From the NCBI GenBank assembly GCA_016938675.1, contig JAFGUF010000020.1, positions 1-38,461 on the forward strand: 38,461 nt of DNA, written 5' to 3'. Each line of letters begins with the position of its first letter. Position 1 is the first letter of the stretch. The position numbers were made by a program, and so were the translations under genes. Shown here one piece after another: positions 1 to 8,274 of the stretch. The DNA comes from Clostridia bacterium. GTDB lineage: Bacteria; Bacillota; Clostridia; Christensenellales; UMGS416. The notes beneath the pieces are model-generated. The model saw only the letters and a program-made list of their open reading frames with translations, ran no database searches and was not told the origin of the DNA.

Positions 1-85
1 ATTTTCTTGTCTTGCTTTGTAGTTTTCAAGGTGCTTTTCCCTGTTAGCTTTCGCCTTCAAGCTCTGTCCCCTATCCGGCGACAGC
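1..85 (-). other. 5' leader of a leftward stable-RNA (probably rRNA) operon, partial
   Basis: Read on the minus strand, this segment follows the promoter at 92-120. It contains a short stem (TTAGCT pairing with AGCTAA) and then the string CACCTTGAAAACTACA, which resembles the leader and processing region just upstream of 16S rRNA in Clostridia. No coding frame is evident. The rRNA gene itself would lie left of position 1, so the identity is inferred from the leader and promoter alone. A tRNA operon is the main alternative. Confidence 0.6.
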
Positions 86-91
86 TAAATA

Positions 92-120
92 ATAATAGCA
101 CATGGCATATTGTATGTCAA
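92..120 (-). promoter_or_regulatory. Strong sigma-A promoter reading leftwards (probable rrn promoter)
   Basis: On the minus strand a perfect -35 TTGACA (115-120) is followed by exactly 17 bases and a -10 TATTAT (92-97). This near-consensus match faces the leader at the left edge and has no protein gene in front of it, as expected for an rRNA or tRNA operon promoter. Confidence 0.85.
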
Positions 121-347
121 CACCTTTTTATATATTTTTGTGCCTTTTCTTAAGATATTTTTTTCGTTTTTAGCTATATTTATTTTTTTAATTCTCTCAT
201 AATCTATTAATCATTTATAATCTGCAAAAAGCCGTAATTTAAAGCCTTTTTTGTGAAAATAATTCGTATTTTCTTGTTTTGAATTCATTGAATAAGCATG
301 CATATATAATAAATAATAAATATATACATCATCAGGAGGAACGATTA
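121..347. other. AT-rich intergenic region
   Basis: This stretch separates the leftward promoter from the zinc-ribbon gene. It is very AT-rich with many T tracts. A TATAAT at 305-310 on the plus strand could be the -10 element for the next gene, but I see no convincing -35 at the right distance. No structured RNA or reading frame is supported. Confidence 0.4.
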
Positions 348-629
348 ATGAAATGTACACAATGTAAAACCGTGCTGCCAATCGACAGCATTATCTGCAC
401 TAACTGCGGCAAGGTCAATGATGAGCCATCTACAGGGTACAAAGTTGCAATGTGGATATTCAGCATATTAGGAGGACTTATTGGCATTATTTTATCTGCT
501 GGAGTTGTCTTTGGTAAGTTGCCGGATGGAACAAAGAGATATTCTCAAAAAAGCAGGTCTTCTGCAACAATTGCTTTCGTCATTGCAGTTGTTGTTTTCG
601 CTCTCGGCATGCTAGCAAGGAATATGTAG
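348..629 (+). CDS. Small zinc-ribbon membrane protein
   Basis: This 93-residue protein of unknown function begins with a compact zinc ribbon (C3, C6, C17, C20: CTQC and CTNC). Two hydrophobic segments follow, at about residues 33-54 and 72-90, with a short basic loop between them. The zinc ribbon would sit outside the bilayer, most likely in the cytoplasm. I chose the ATG at 348 because AGGAGGA lies at 334-340, 7 nt upstream. An upstream in-frame ATG at 279 has no ribosome site, and its extra residues are a low-complexity Asn/Ile/His stretch. A hairpin terminator follows, so the gene is probably monocistronic. Proteins of this layout are common in Clostridia and mostly uncharacterised. Confidence 0.7.
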   Translation: MKCTQCKTVLPIDSIICTNCGKVNDEPSTGYKVAMWIFSILGGLIGIILSAGVVFGKLPDGTKRYSQKSRSSATIAFVIAVVVFALGMLARNM

Positions 630-651
630 CACTAACACTATATAAACTAGA

Positions 652-681
652 AGAGGCCGCAATACTCTGCAGCCTCTTTTT
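652..681 (+). terminator. Rho-independent terminator
   Basis: AGAGGCCGC (652-660) pairs with GCAGCCTCT (669-677) with one C-A mismatch, and a T tract follows. It ends the zinc-ribbon gene. The upstream side has few A residues, so it may act only weakly on the convergent coaBC transcript. Confidence 0.75.
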
Positions 682-718
682 ATTTATATATATTAACTAT
701 ATACGTATTTACTTGTTT

Positions 719-1897
719 TTATATCTCATCCAGTATTTTTTCCGCAACCTGCCTCTTTGTCATCTTGTCAAATTTTATTATATTTCCGTCAGGGAATATA
801 AATTTAACAATGTTTGTGTCCGTTCCAAAGCCGGCCCCTTCCAAGGTCACGTCATTTGCAACAACCATATCCGCATTCTTTGCTTTGCATTTTTCTACAG
901 CGTGTTTTTCCAAGTCATTGGTTTCTGCCGCGAATATTATTAGTTTTTGCCCGTTTTTTCTCTGACCTAAAGTTTTTGCAATATCTTCCGTACGTACAAG
1001 CTCAAGCACCATGTTAGAATCAGCTTTCTTTATCTTCTTCTCAGCTATATCTTTTGCCTTGTAGTCACACGGAGCTGCCGCCTTTATCACTGCGTATGCA
1101 TCATCATATTCTCGTAGTACGGCATCTAGCATTTCCTTCGTTGAACTTACTTCAACTACTTTCATGTTCGATGGCTTCGCAAGGCTCACTTTGCCGGTAA
1201 CCAGCACAACATCAGCTCCTCTGTCTCGAGCCGCCTTTGCTATTTCATATCCCATTTTTCCTGTTGATGGATTCGTTATATGCCTTACAGGGTCAATCTT
1301 TTCAATTGTTGGCCCTGCTGTTACTACAATCTTTTTTCCTTCGAGATCATTTTTAGATGATAGAATCCTTTCGCACTCTGCTGCTATCTGTTCCGGTTCA
1401 CTCATCCTGCCCGGTCCTATATCACCACATGCAAGCATTCCGCTTTCAGGGCCAATTATTTCAAACCCCAGCTCTTTCACCCTCTGAATGTTTTTCTGAA
1501 CTGCTTCATTTGCGTACATGTCGGCATTCATAGCAGGAGCCAGAAGCTTTTTCGATGTACATGCTAATATAGTAGTTGTCAGCATATCATCGGCTATCCC
1601 ATTAGCTATTTTGCCTATTACATTTGCTGTGGCGGGGGCAATAAGAAAAAGGTCCGCTTTATGGGCAAGCGAAATATGCTCCACTTCCCACGGAACTTCT
1701 CTGTTAAACATATCTGTAATTACCGGATTGTTTGAAATGGTCTCAAGGGTAAGCGGCGTAACAAATTCGCAAGCATTTTTGGTTAGAATCACATTGACTT
1801 CATAGCCCAACTTTTTAAGTCTGCTTATCACTTCAATAGTTTTATATGCTGCAATCCCGCCAGTTATACCTACGACAACGTTTTTAACACTGCCCAT
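719..1897 (-). CDS. coaBC: Bifunctional phosphopantothenoylcysteine decarboxylase / phosphopantothenate-cysteine ligase
   Basis: CoaBC carries out two consecutive steps of coenzyme A synthesis: it ligates cysteine to 4'-phosphopantothenate (CoaB), then decarboxylates the product to 4'-phosphopantetheine (CoaC, an FMN enzyme). The N-terminal half is the flavoprotein, with ITGGIAAYK at the start, the HISLAHKADLFLIAPATAN region containing the catalytic His, and the PAMNADMY substrate clamp. The C-terminal half begins near residue 188 with VVTAGPTIEKIDPVRHITN, typical of CoaB. At 392 residues it matches the family's usual length. The ATG at 1897 follows a GGAGGG site. It lies directly downstream of rpoZ, an order widely conserved in Bacillota, and probably shares the promoter at 2200-2229. 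Confidence 0.95.
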   Translation of the reverse strand: MGSVKNVVVGITGGIAAYKTIEVISRLKKLGYEVNVILTKNACEFVTPLTLETISNNPVITDMFNREVPWEVEHISLAHKADLFLIAPATANVIGKIANGIADDMLTTTILACTSKKLLAPAMNADMYANEAVQKNIQRVKELGFEIIGPESGMLACGDIGPGRMSEPEQIAAECERILSSKNDLEGKKIVVTAGPTIEKIDPVRHITNPSTGKMGYEIAKAARDRGADVVLVTGKVSLAKPSNMKVVEVSSTKEMLDAVLREYDDAYAVIKAAAPCDYKAKDIAEKKIKKADSNMVLELVRTEDIAKTLGQRKNGQKLIIFAAETNDLEKHAVEKCKAKNADMVVANDVTLEGAGFGTDTNIVKFIFPDGNIIKFDKMTKRQVAEKILDEI

Positions 1898-1931
1898 ACG
1901 GCCCTCCGATATAAGAATTTAATGCAATATA

Positions 1932-2117
1932 CTAATAATGGCTATGGTATACGACCGTACCTTTGTCTATCTCGTTTATAGCTATGGTCAACGGATTTTC
2001 CTTTTTAATGTCACCGTCTTTTATCAATTGTCTTGCACGTCTTGAAGCCACAATAACTAGTGTGTACTTGCAGTCAACTTTTTCTAACAGACTCTCAATG
2101 GTTGGCTGTTGATTCAT
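1932..2117 (-). CDS. rpoZ: DNA-directed RNA polymerase omega subunit
   Basis: This 61-residue protein matches RpoZ, the small subunit that helps assemble RNA polymerase around beta-prime. Its core motif (KYTLVIVASRRARQLI, then the NPLTIAINEI region) is characteristic. An in-frame GTG at 2129 would add four residues, but the ATG at 2117 is preferred: AGAGGTG (2127-2133) sits 9 nt upstream of it, and that GTG forms part of this ribosome site. The usual upstream partner gmk is absent here, so the gene starts its own transcript with coaBC downstream. Confidence 0.9.
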   Translation of the reverse strand: MNQQPTIESLLEKVDCKYTLVIVASRRARQLIKDGDIKKENPLTIAINEIDKGTVVYHSHY

Positions 2118-2199
2118 AATATTATTCACCTCTATATATAAACTTAAAAATTATATGCTTCTATCATTTAGATGTGCAAGACCCCGTTGCCTTTCTATA

Positions 2200-2229
2200 A
2201 TAATAACACTTTTTATGCTTGTACGTCAA
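2200..2229 (-). promoter_or_regulatory. Sigma-A promoter of rpoZ-coaBC
   Basis: On the minus strand TTGACG (2224-2229), an 18-nt spacer and TATTAT (2200-2205) form a good promoter. It predicts an untranslated leader of about 75 nt before rpoZ. The rest of the 2118-2474 gap holds only this promoter and the divergent one at 2376-2404. Confidence 0.7.
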
Positions 2230-2375
2230 ACTTGTGAATAATTGTTTACTTTTAAAGAAATTAACTATATTTATTTCATCAGTTTCTTCTTAATACTATA
2301 TTAACCTCATTTTTTTGCTCTACCAAGCTATTCTCACTACGATATATACATTAGCAAAACACTTTTTACTTATGC

Positions 2376-2404
2376 TTGACGTTTATCATTTATTACATTA
2401 CAAT
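2376..2404 (+). promoter_or_regulatory. Sigma-A promoter of the mreB-family gene
   Basis: TTGACG (2376-2381), a 17-nt spacer and TACAAT (2399-2404) lie about 70 nt upstream of the mreB-family start. The promoter diverges from the rpoZ-coaBC promoter about 150 bp away. Confidence 0.8.
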
Positions 2405-2474
2405 ATATCGTATAAAGTTATGTGATTTAATAAATAAATATCCAGTTTTAAATATATGCGATGGGGGAAAATCC

Positions 2475-3467
2475 ATGTTTGGAAGTCAAGATATCGGAAT
2501 TGATTTAGGCACTGCGAGTGTCTTAGTTTATGTTAAAGGCAAAGGCATAGTCCTTAAAGAGCCTTCAGTTGTTGCAGCCCATAAAAAAACAGGCCGCGTG
2601 CTTGCTGTAGGTGAGGATGCGCGCCGCATGCTCGGCAGAACTCCTGAGGACATCATAGCCATCCGCCCTCTTCGCGATGGCGTTATTTCCGATTATGAAA
2701 TGACTGAAAAGATGCTGCGCTATTTCTTAAACAAAGTTGTAGGCAAAAAGTTTTTCTTCAAACCTAAGGTCGTTGTCTGCGTTCCGACCGGTGTTACAGA
2801 GGTTGAAAAGCGTTCTGTTAGGGATGCGACCGAGGATGCCGGAGCACGGGAAGTTCTCCTTATTGAAGAGCCGATAGCTGCGGCCATCGGTGCAGGAATA
2901 GATATTTCCAAGCCTTATGGTTCTATGGTTGTTGACATCGGCGGCGGCACATGCGACATAGCGGTTATTTCACTTAATGGTATTGTTGTGTCCGATTCTA
3001 TCAAGGTAGCAGGCGATAAATTTGACGATGCAATAATAAAATATATGAAGAAAAAGCACAACCTCCTAATAGGAGAAAGAACAGCAGAGGAATTAAAAAT
3101 TAATATTGGTGCTACTTTCCCCCGGAAAGAGACTATATATATGGAAGTCACCGGAAGAAATCTGATATCCGGCCTTCCGAAAACGCTCAACATCGGTTCC
3201 GATGAAATGATAGAAGCTCTTGATGAACCTGTTCAGGAGATTCTTGAGGCCGTGCACAATGTTCTGGAGCGCACACCGCCGGAAATCGCTTCCGATATTT
3301 ATGACAGGGGCATAGTAATGACAGGCGGCGGCTCGCTGCTTTATGGCCTTGACATGAGAATACAGCAATACACTCGCGTTCCATGCTATGTAGCCGAGGA
3401 TGCAATCTCATGTGTGGCAATAGGTACAGGCCGGGCACTGGAAATTAGTTCTGCTGCAAAAAGGTAA
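2475..3467 (+). CDS. mreB: Rod-shape-determining protein, MreB/Mbl family
   Basis: This is a bacterial actin that polymerises on the inner membrane face and guides cell-wall synthesis along the cell. Its 330 residues carry the actin-fold ATP motifs: the first phosphate loop IGIDLGTASVLVYV near residue 6, DIGGGTCDIAV near 155, and the adenosine motif MTGGGSLLYGLD near 280. I chose the ATG at 2475, preceded by a GGGGG ribosome site; more upstream starts fall inside the promoter. mreC and mreD are not adjacent, so this may be an Mbl- or MreBH-type paralogue rather than the main mreB. A cyclase-fold gene follows after 6 bp and is probably co-transcribed. Confidence 0.9.
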   Translation: MFGSQDIGIDLGTASVLVYVKGKGIVLKEPSVVAAHKKTGRVLAVGEDARRMLGRTPEDIIAIRPLRDGVISDYEMTEKMLRYFLNKVVGKKFFFKPKVVVCVPTGVTEVEKRSVRDATEDAGAREVLLIEEPIAAAIGAGIDISKPYGSMVVDIGGGTCDIAVISLNGIVVSDSIKVAGDKFDDAIIKYMKKKHNLLIGERTAEELKINIGATFPRKETIYMEVTGRNLISGLPKTLNIGSDEMIEALDEPVQEILEAVHNVLERTPPEIASDIYDRGIVMTGGGSLLYGLDMRIQQYTRVPCYVAEDAISCVAIGTGRALEISSAAKR

Positions 3468-3473
3468 TATATT

Positions 3474-4388
3474 ATGCGATATCCGAATATGCTTCCGAAA
3501 ACTTTATTACTTAAAGCAGGTAATTATATTTATGATTTCGGAAGAGATATTGATATCGCTCTATATGAATATTATTTCAAAAAATCACATCCATCAAAAG
3601 TAATCAACGAGCTGATAAAATATTCTAATCTCGACGGCGGGTTCGGCAAAGGCCTGGAGCTTGATTTTATGTATCAGGGTTCCACGCCTTTATCCACTGC
3701 CATAGCTCTTGATATTTTCCGCAGGCTAAACATCTTTTCAAATAACCATCTTACTCTTGAAGCTCTTGAATACCTCTCATCGGTAAAAAATTACAGCGAC
3801 TCATGGGTATGCATTACAAGCGAAGTTAACAATTTCCCCAGAGCTTCCTGGTGGGAGTACAAGCCAATCCTGAAAGAAACATATACATTGAATCCCACTG
3901 CTGAAATTATTGGATACTTTTATCTTTTCGGCGGAGGAGTATATAGGAATACTGTCCATCAGATGCTGGAAAGGTGCTATTCTTATCTTCTGCATCCTGA
4001 AAACGGAAATGAGATGCACGAGTTGATATGCTTAATGCGAATGGTAAGGATGCTGCCGCCGAGCACAGCATCAAAATTTACCAGATTCCTGCGCCCTCGT
4101 CTAAACAATGCCCTGTGCTTTGATACAAAAAAATACGACACATACGTCTTTACACCGCTGCATGTTTTCGAGTCGCCCAGTGACCCGATGTATGAAATAT
4201 TCAGAAATCAAATTGAGGAAAATCTCGATTATATAATTGAGTCCCAGAATCCTGATGGCTCATGGAATGTGCCTTGGCACTGGGAAAGAGATGAGCACGT
4301 TTTTGACAAGCAGTTTCCGCTTATCGCTGCCCACATAACGCTCGAAAATATTATTCGCCTTAAGGCTTTTAGCAGGCTCTCTGTCTAG
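3474..4388 (+). CDS. Terpenoid-cyclase / prenyltransferase alpha-alpha-toroid-like protein
   Basis: This 304-residue protein of unknown function carries repeat motifs of the squalene-cyclase/prenyltransferase toroid fold: SNLDGGFGKGLELDF at about residues 51-65 and SQNPDGSWNVPWHW at about 257-270, the latter a QW-type repeat. The catalytic DxDD of class II terpene cyclases is not visible, so a binding or structural role is as likely as catalysis. There is no signal peptide or membrane segment. It starts 6 bp after the mreB-family stop, implying co-transcription and perhaps a cell-shape role. Its stop codon overlaps the stop of the convergent tyrA. The fold is supported by motifs; the function is not. 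Confidence 0.6.
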   Translation: MRYPNMLPKTLLLKAGNYIYDFGRDIDIALYEYYFKKSHPSKVINELIKYSNLDGGFGKGLELDFMYQGSTPLSTAIALDIFRRLNIFSNNHLTLEALEYLSSVKNYSDSWVCITSEVNNFPRASWWEYKPILKETYTLNPTAEIIGYFYLFGGGVYRNTVHQMLERCYSYLLHPENGNEMHELICLMRMVRMLPPSTASKFTRFLRPRLNNALCFDTKKYDTYVFTPLHVFESPSDPMYEIFRNQIEENLDYIIESQNPDGSWNVPWHWERDEHVFDKQFPLIAAHITLENIIRLKAFSRLSV

Positions 4389-5257
4389 CTTTTCTTTATT
4401 TCGTGCACGCTTTCTCTCATCTGTGCTGCCTTTTTCATTCTGTCTCTCATCTTCTCTGTATCCGAATCGCTTATTAATTCCTCCAGCTCCAGAAGCCCTT
4501 TGCGCAGAGCCGCTATTTCATCTACCAGCATATCCTTGTTTTCATTGAATAGCTCGCTCCACATTTCGTCGTTTATCATGGCAACTCTCGTTACATCCCT
4601 GAAGCTGCCTGCCGAGAATTCATCTACGTTTCTCTCCCCTGCACACAGCATGTAGGCAACAGCAAGTACGTGAGGCAATTGGCTTGTATATGCTATCAGC
4701 TCGTCATGGTTACGCGCGGAAGACTCCACTATCTGCCCTGCACCCAGTGCCATAGCAAACTCCTTAACCAAAGCTTTGCCTTCAGAATCTTTTTCATCAA
4801 CTATATATTTGCAGCCCAAAAACAGATCGCTTGTACTGCAGTCAAACCCTTTGTGTTCTCTGCCCGCCATCGGATGTCCGCCGACAAATAGCACACCTTC
4901 AGGGAGCAGCATTGGTATCGTATCAATAACTTCCCTCTTTACTCCACATATATCAGTCACTATGCAGCCATCCTTAAGGAATTTTCCGTTATCTCTTATG
5001 AATTTTATTGCCTGTGCGGGATATAATGATATTACAACTAAGTCGGCGTCAAAGAGCGCTTCTTGTGCGTTATCTGTTGCATAATCAGCCAACTTTAGAT
5101 TTTTAATTTTTTTCAGAACTTCAATGTCATTATCAAGTGCTGATATTTTCTTCGGCCTTTTTTCGCTTCCTGCCAATGACTTCAGGATAGAACCCCCCAT
5201 AAGCCCCGTACCCACAATAGCCATATTCGTCTCTTTAAGCTGCAAGCTTATTTTCAT
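4385..5257 (-). CDS. tyrA: Prephenate dehydrogenase
   Basis: This NAD(P)-dependent enzyme oxidatively decarboxylates prephenate to 4-hydroxyphenylpyruvate in tyrosine synthesis. The Rossmann motif GTGLMGGS lies near residue 17. GGHPMAGREHKGF near residue 126 and SFRDVTRVA near residue 218 match conserved active-site segments of the family. At 290 residues it is a single-domain form with no C-terminal ACT domain, so feedback by tyrosine through that domain is not expected. A GAGGG site lies 9 nt before the ATG. A TATAAT at 5319-5324 on the minus strand could be its -10, but the -35 is poor, so read-through from the ABC operon upstream is also possible. Confidence 0.88.
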   Translation of the reverse strand: MKISLQLKETNMAIVGTGLMGGSILKSLAGSEKRPKKISALDNDIEVLKKIKNLKLADYATDNAQEALFDADLVVISLYPAQAIKFIRDNGKFLKDGCIVTDICGVKREVIDTIPMLLPEGVLFVGGHPMAGREHKGFDCSTSDLFLGCKYIVDEKDSEGKALVKEFAMALGAGQIVESSARNHDELIAYTSQLPHVLAVAYMLCAGERNVDEFSAGSFRDVTRVAMINDEMWSELFNENKDMLVDEIAALRKGLLELEELISDSDTEKMRDRMKKAAQMRESVHEIKKS

Positions 5258-5355
5258 ATCAATCTGCCCTCTCTGCTTATCTTCATTGTTTTTTATTCGG
5301 AGTTTTTATTATTTTACATTATAGCTTCCAATGCCGCAAGCTAATACCATTTAAT

Positions 5356-6804
5356 TTATCTGCCAAGCACTCCCTGCCTTAGCAAAGCGTAGCTTTCAGT
5401 CAGTCTATCAATTTCATCTTTATTCACTAAATACCCTGCGCTTTCGCCGTTCTTTTTCGCAATATAATGTGATTGGCTGTACTCATAGAGCTTCACTTCG
5501 TATGAGCTGCGTATTGCTGAATTCAAATTAAAGTTTATGTATCCTGCCATCTCGCTATCATTTTCATAGTCTAAAATGATACCGTCAATTTTTATTGTAG
5601 TTATATCTTCATAAAACCATATTTTCTGCTCATCAAAATCAGACGAACTAATTAAAGCGTCATCTATGTTATCCATTTCAGCGCTAACAGATGCCCCTTG
5701 GCTGCCGTCAGCTAATGACACAACTGAATGCTCGATTCTCATATTGTCGCTTATGCTTGGCAGGCTTATATCTACACTGTCTACAGAATCAATGTTAATC
5801 AGGCAAAGGTTAGCGTCGGCAAGCATATAAGCAGAGTAATATAAAAACGGCACAGAATACTTGGTAATAATATATATGTTTTCATCACCTTCAAATTCCA
5901 GCGAGAAATAGTCCTCGTCACCATATTCACCAAATAGCAATTTTTCATATGCCCCTGACTTCCCGTAAATAGATATTTCATATGCAGGTGTTTCTAGGCC
6001 AAATCTTGATTTGTCCTCCTGTACATTGCCGACTATTCTTTCGCCGCTTACTTCCGTCAAATGAGTAATAAGGCCTTTGAAGTCATTACTTCCGTACAAA
6101 ACTGCGGTATCAATATCATGGTTAAATGGTTCGATAAATTCCCAATAGCAAAGCGATATATCGTTGTCCTGTTCTGTGGGCTGAATAGTATAGCATTCCT
6201 CAATGCCTTTCATTCTGCTTACTATTAATATTCTGTCTATGTCCGCATTCGATAGCTGCACACTGTTTAATACAAGCAGGTCCTCAAGCTTAATCTGGCC
6301 ATATGTGTAATATGCCTTATCAACTGTGAAAACTTTTTTAAAAACGGATGATTGCATATAGTATTCATTTGCCCTAGGCGCTTTATCCCCTATTATAAAA
6401 GACTGCTGAAGAACTCCGTCATGATGAGTCGTAATCTTTGCTGAAGGCGTTAGCATGCCGTATAAATTCGTCTCATCTTCCTCTTCGCTCACAACACTTT
6501 CGCCTGTTATATGCGTTAATGCGTACGTAAGCTCATTAACCACTTCCTGGTCGAGCTCTATGCCCTCAAAGCCCTCGGCGTACCATATTTCATTCTCATA
6601 TATCAGAGTAAGCAGCCCATATTCATTTTCTATCTCCATTTTCTGTACCGAGCCAACTGAATAATTACTTATATATATGATATCGCGCTGCAACGAAGCA
6701 TCCGGAGAATCTTTTTCCTGATTAATCATACGCAATATTGCAACAATCGCCAAAACTGTTACTATTAACACTGCAATCAGCATATTTCTTATCCACATGC
6801 GCAT
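5356..6804 (-). CDS. DUF4340-domain membrane-anchored protein of an ABC system
   Basis: This 482-residue protein has one N-terminal membrane anchor (about residues 8-25) and a large extracytoplasmic region with the look of DUF4340: repeated beta-rich units, each with a short tract such as YGLLTLIYENEIWYAEG and a later ETPAYEISIYGKSG segment. DUF4340 proteins commonly sit beside GldG-like ABC subunits, and here the start is only 3 nt past the stop of the GldG-like gene. The role is unknown. It is probably the outward-facing partner of the complex. There is no clear terminator after it before tyrA. Confidence 0.75.
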   Translation of the reverse strand: MRMWIRNMLIAVLIVTVLAIVAILRMINQEKDSPDASLQRDIIYISNYSVGSVQKMEIENEYGLLTLIYENEIWYAEGFEGIELDQEVVNELTYALTHITGESVVSEEEDETNLYGMLTPSAKITTHHDGVLQQSFIIGDKAPRANEYYMQSSVFKKVFTVDKAYYTYGQIKLEDLLVLNSVQLSNADIDRILIVSRMKGIEECYTIQPTEQDNDISLCYWEFIEPFNHDIDTAVLYGSNDFKGLITHLTEVSGERIVGNVQEDKSRFGLETPAYEISIYGKSGAYEKLLFGEYGDEDYFSLEFEGDENIYIITKYSVPFLYYSAYMLADANLCLINIDSVDSVDISLPSISDNMRIEHSVVSLADGSQGASVSAEMDNIDDALISSSDFDEQKIWFYEDITTIKIDGIILDYENDSEMAGYINFNLNSAIRSSYEVKLYEYSQSHYIAKKNGESAGYLVNKDEIDRLTESYALLRQGVLGR

Positions 6805-6807
6805 ATT

Positions 6808-8274
6808 CTATAGATTTTTCCTTCTAGCATAGATTGCAATTCCTGCGCCAAAAATCAATACGGGTATTACCGCACAAACAATAAATATTATCGTATAAGC
6901 CTGCTTAATAGTCTCAATCATCAATGGAGACTGCGAAAGAGGCTTTCCTGATATATTTATTTGCTCTTTGCTGTCTTCAAGCCATAATATGCAGCTTAGT
7001 AAAAGCTCTGTGTTTCTGAATACGCTCTGGCTGAATATTTCCTCACCCGAAAACATATCAGGCGAAGTGAGCACTATCAGTTTTGCGCTTTCTTCCTCGT
7101 TTATTTTTTCGGTCACCGCAGCCATCACAGTGAACCCACCGTGTTCAATTTCACCGTTTTGCGATTCTATATATGATGTAGCTGATGTTTTAAGTATAGG
7201 TTCTATCTTAATATTTGAATTGTTTATCTTTTCCGGAAGAGCAAGCGCTCCCGCATTTTTCCCAAGCAAAGTCTTATACCCGCCCTCTGCAAGCCTGTTT
7301 GTTATTTCGTGCTCCTGCATTTCAGGAATAATATATGAGTATATATATTCATTTTGGTTGGTAACTGCTATGTTTGCAGGGTCTGTTTCGCGAATGATGC
7401 CTTCTTGTATGTATATATTATATTTATTGATAAAATACATCAGATTTTCCATATTGTTTTTTACGGTATCTGTTGTGTCAAGAGCTATTATAATTCTTCC
7501 ACCAATATCTAGAAACTGCTTTAAAACATCTCTTTCTGTTGATGTCAGATCACCTTGCACATCTGTTATTATTACTATATCGCCATTTTGCAGGGGATTC
7601 TCTCCATTTATTATGCTTAGCATCTCTGCTTTATAATTTTCTTCTTCAAGCATATTTATTATTTGCAGATTCGCACTACTTCCCGGCGAGTGGTCATCCA
7701 GCAGCCATATTCTTTGCCCCGTTTGATTTACAATGGATTTAATTGCATTTGTTAGTGCACTTTCACCTGCAAACTCATCGTACACCGCGGATTCCTCATT
7801 ATATATATACAGCTCATCATATCCAATCACTTTGTATCTTTGCTCGGTGCTCCTTGTGTCTGCAGAATCTGATACTATTATACTGCCAGATAGTATTTCA
7901 TCTGCAGATAATGAATTGTAATAATCTACTGCTGCCGGATTTTTAACGATATCAATATTTATGGTGTGAACTAAATCAGAGGATGCTGCGTACTTATTAA
8001 TCAGTTCATCTGCGTTCTGATCAACACTGTCAGAAGTCCATGTTGTATATATAAAAACATCTGTTTTAAGTTCGCTAATCACCTGCTTTGTAGTTCCGGA
8101 CAATGAATATATCCTCTTTGATGTCATATCCGCACTCAAATCATAGTTGTTTGATATCTGGGTAATGATATAGTTTACTAAAAGCACAGCAATTAGCGTC
8201 ATAGCTATCATTATAGTGGAATAGACAGAAAATTTAAGTCCGTTACCTGCATTTTTATTTTTGTCTTTCATCAT
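6808..8274 (-). CDS. GldG-like ABC-type auxiliary membrane protein
   Basis: This protein of about 488 residues has an N-terminal membrane segment (about 18-38), a long extracytoplasmic domain resembling the GldG / ABC-transporter auxiliary domain (NYDLSADMTSKRIYSLS is a family-like opening), and a C-terminal membrane helix ending in a basic tail (YARRKNL). GldG partners the GldA ATPase and GldF permease in Bacteroidota gliding and appears in unrelated bacteria with no gliding role. I place the start at the ATG at 8274, about 5 nt after AAGGAGA. The ATG at 8280 directly abuts that ribosome site. The gene overlaps the permease gene end by 4 nt. Confidence 0.75.
   Translation of the reverse strand: MMKDKNKNAGNGLKFSVYSTIMIAMTLIAVLLVNYIITQISNNYDLSADMTSKRIYSLSGTTKQVISELKTDVFIYTTWTSDSVDQNADELINKYAASSDLVHTINIDIVKNPAAVDYYNSLSADEILSGSIIVSDSADTRSTEQRYKVIGYDELYIYNEESAVYDEFAGESALTNAIKSIVNQTGQRIWLLDDHSPGSSANLQIINMLEEENYKAEMLSIINGENPLQNGDIVIITDVQGDLTSTERDVLKQFLDIGGRIIIALDTTDTVKNNMENLMYFINKYNIYIQEGIIRETDPANIAVTNQNEYIYSYIIPEMQEHEITNRLAEGGYKTLLGKNAGALALPEKINNSNIKIEPILKTSATSYIESQNGEIEHGGFTVMAAVTEKINEEESAKLIVLTSPDMFSGEEIFSQSVFRNTELLLSCILWLEDSKEQINISGKPLSQSPLMIETIKQAYTIIFIVCAVIPVLIFGAGIAIYARRKNL

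Noticed and set aside
2376-2474. Longer N-terminus for the mreB-family protein
   Set aside because: The extra codons coincide with the -35/-10 promoter, and the GGGGG ribosome site precedes the ATG at 2475.
6968-7636. 222-residue plus-strand frame opposite the GldG-like gene
   Set aside because: It is antisense to a clear gene, Ser/Ile-rich, and has no family motifs or ribosome site.
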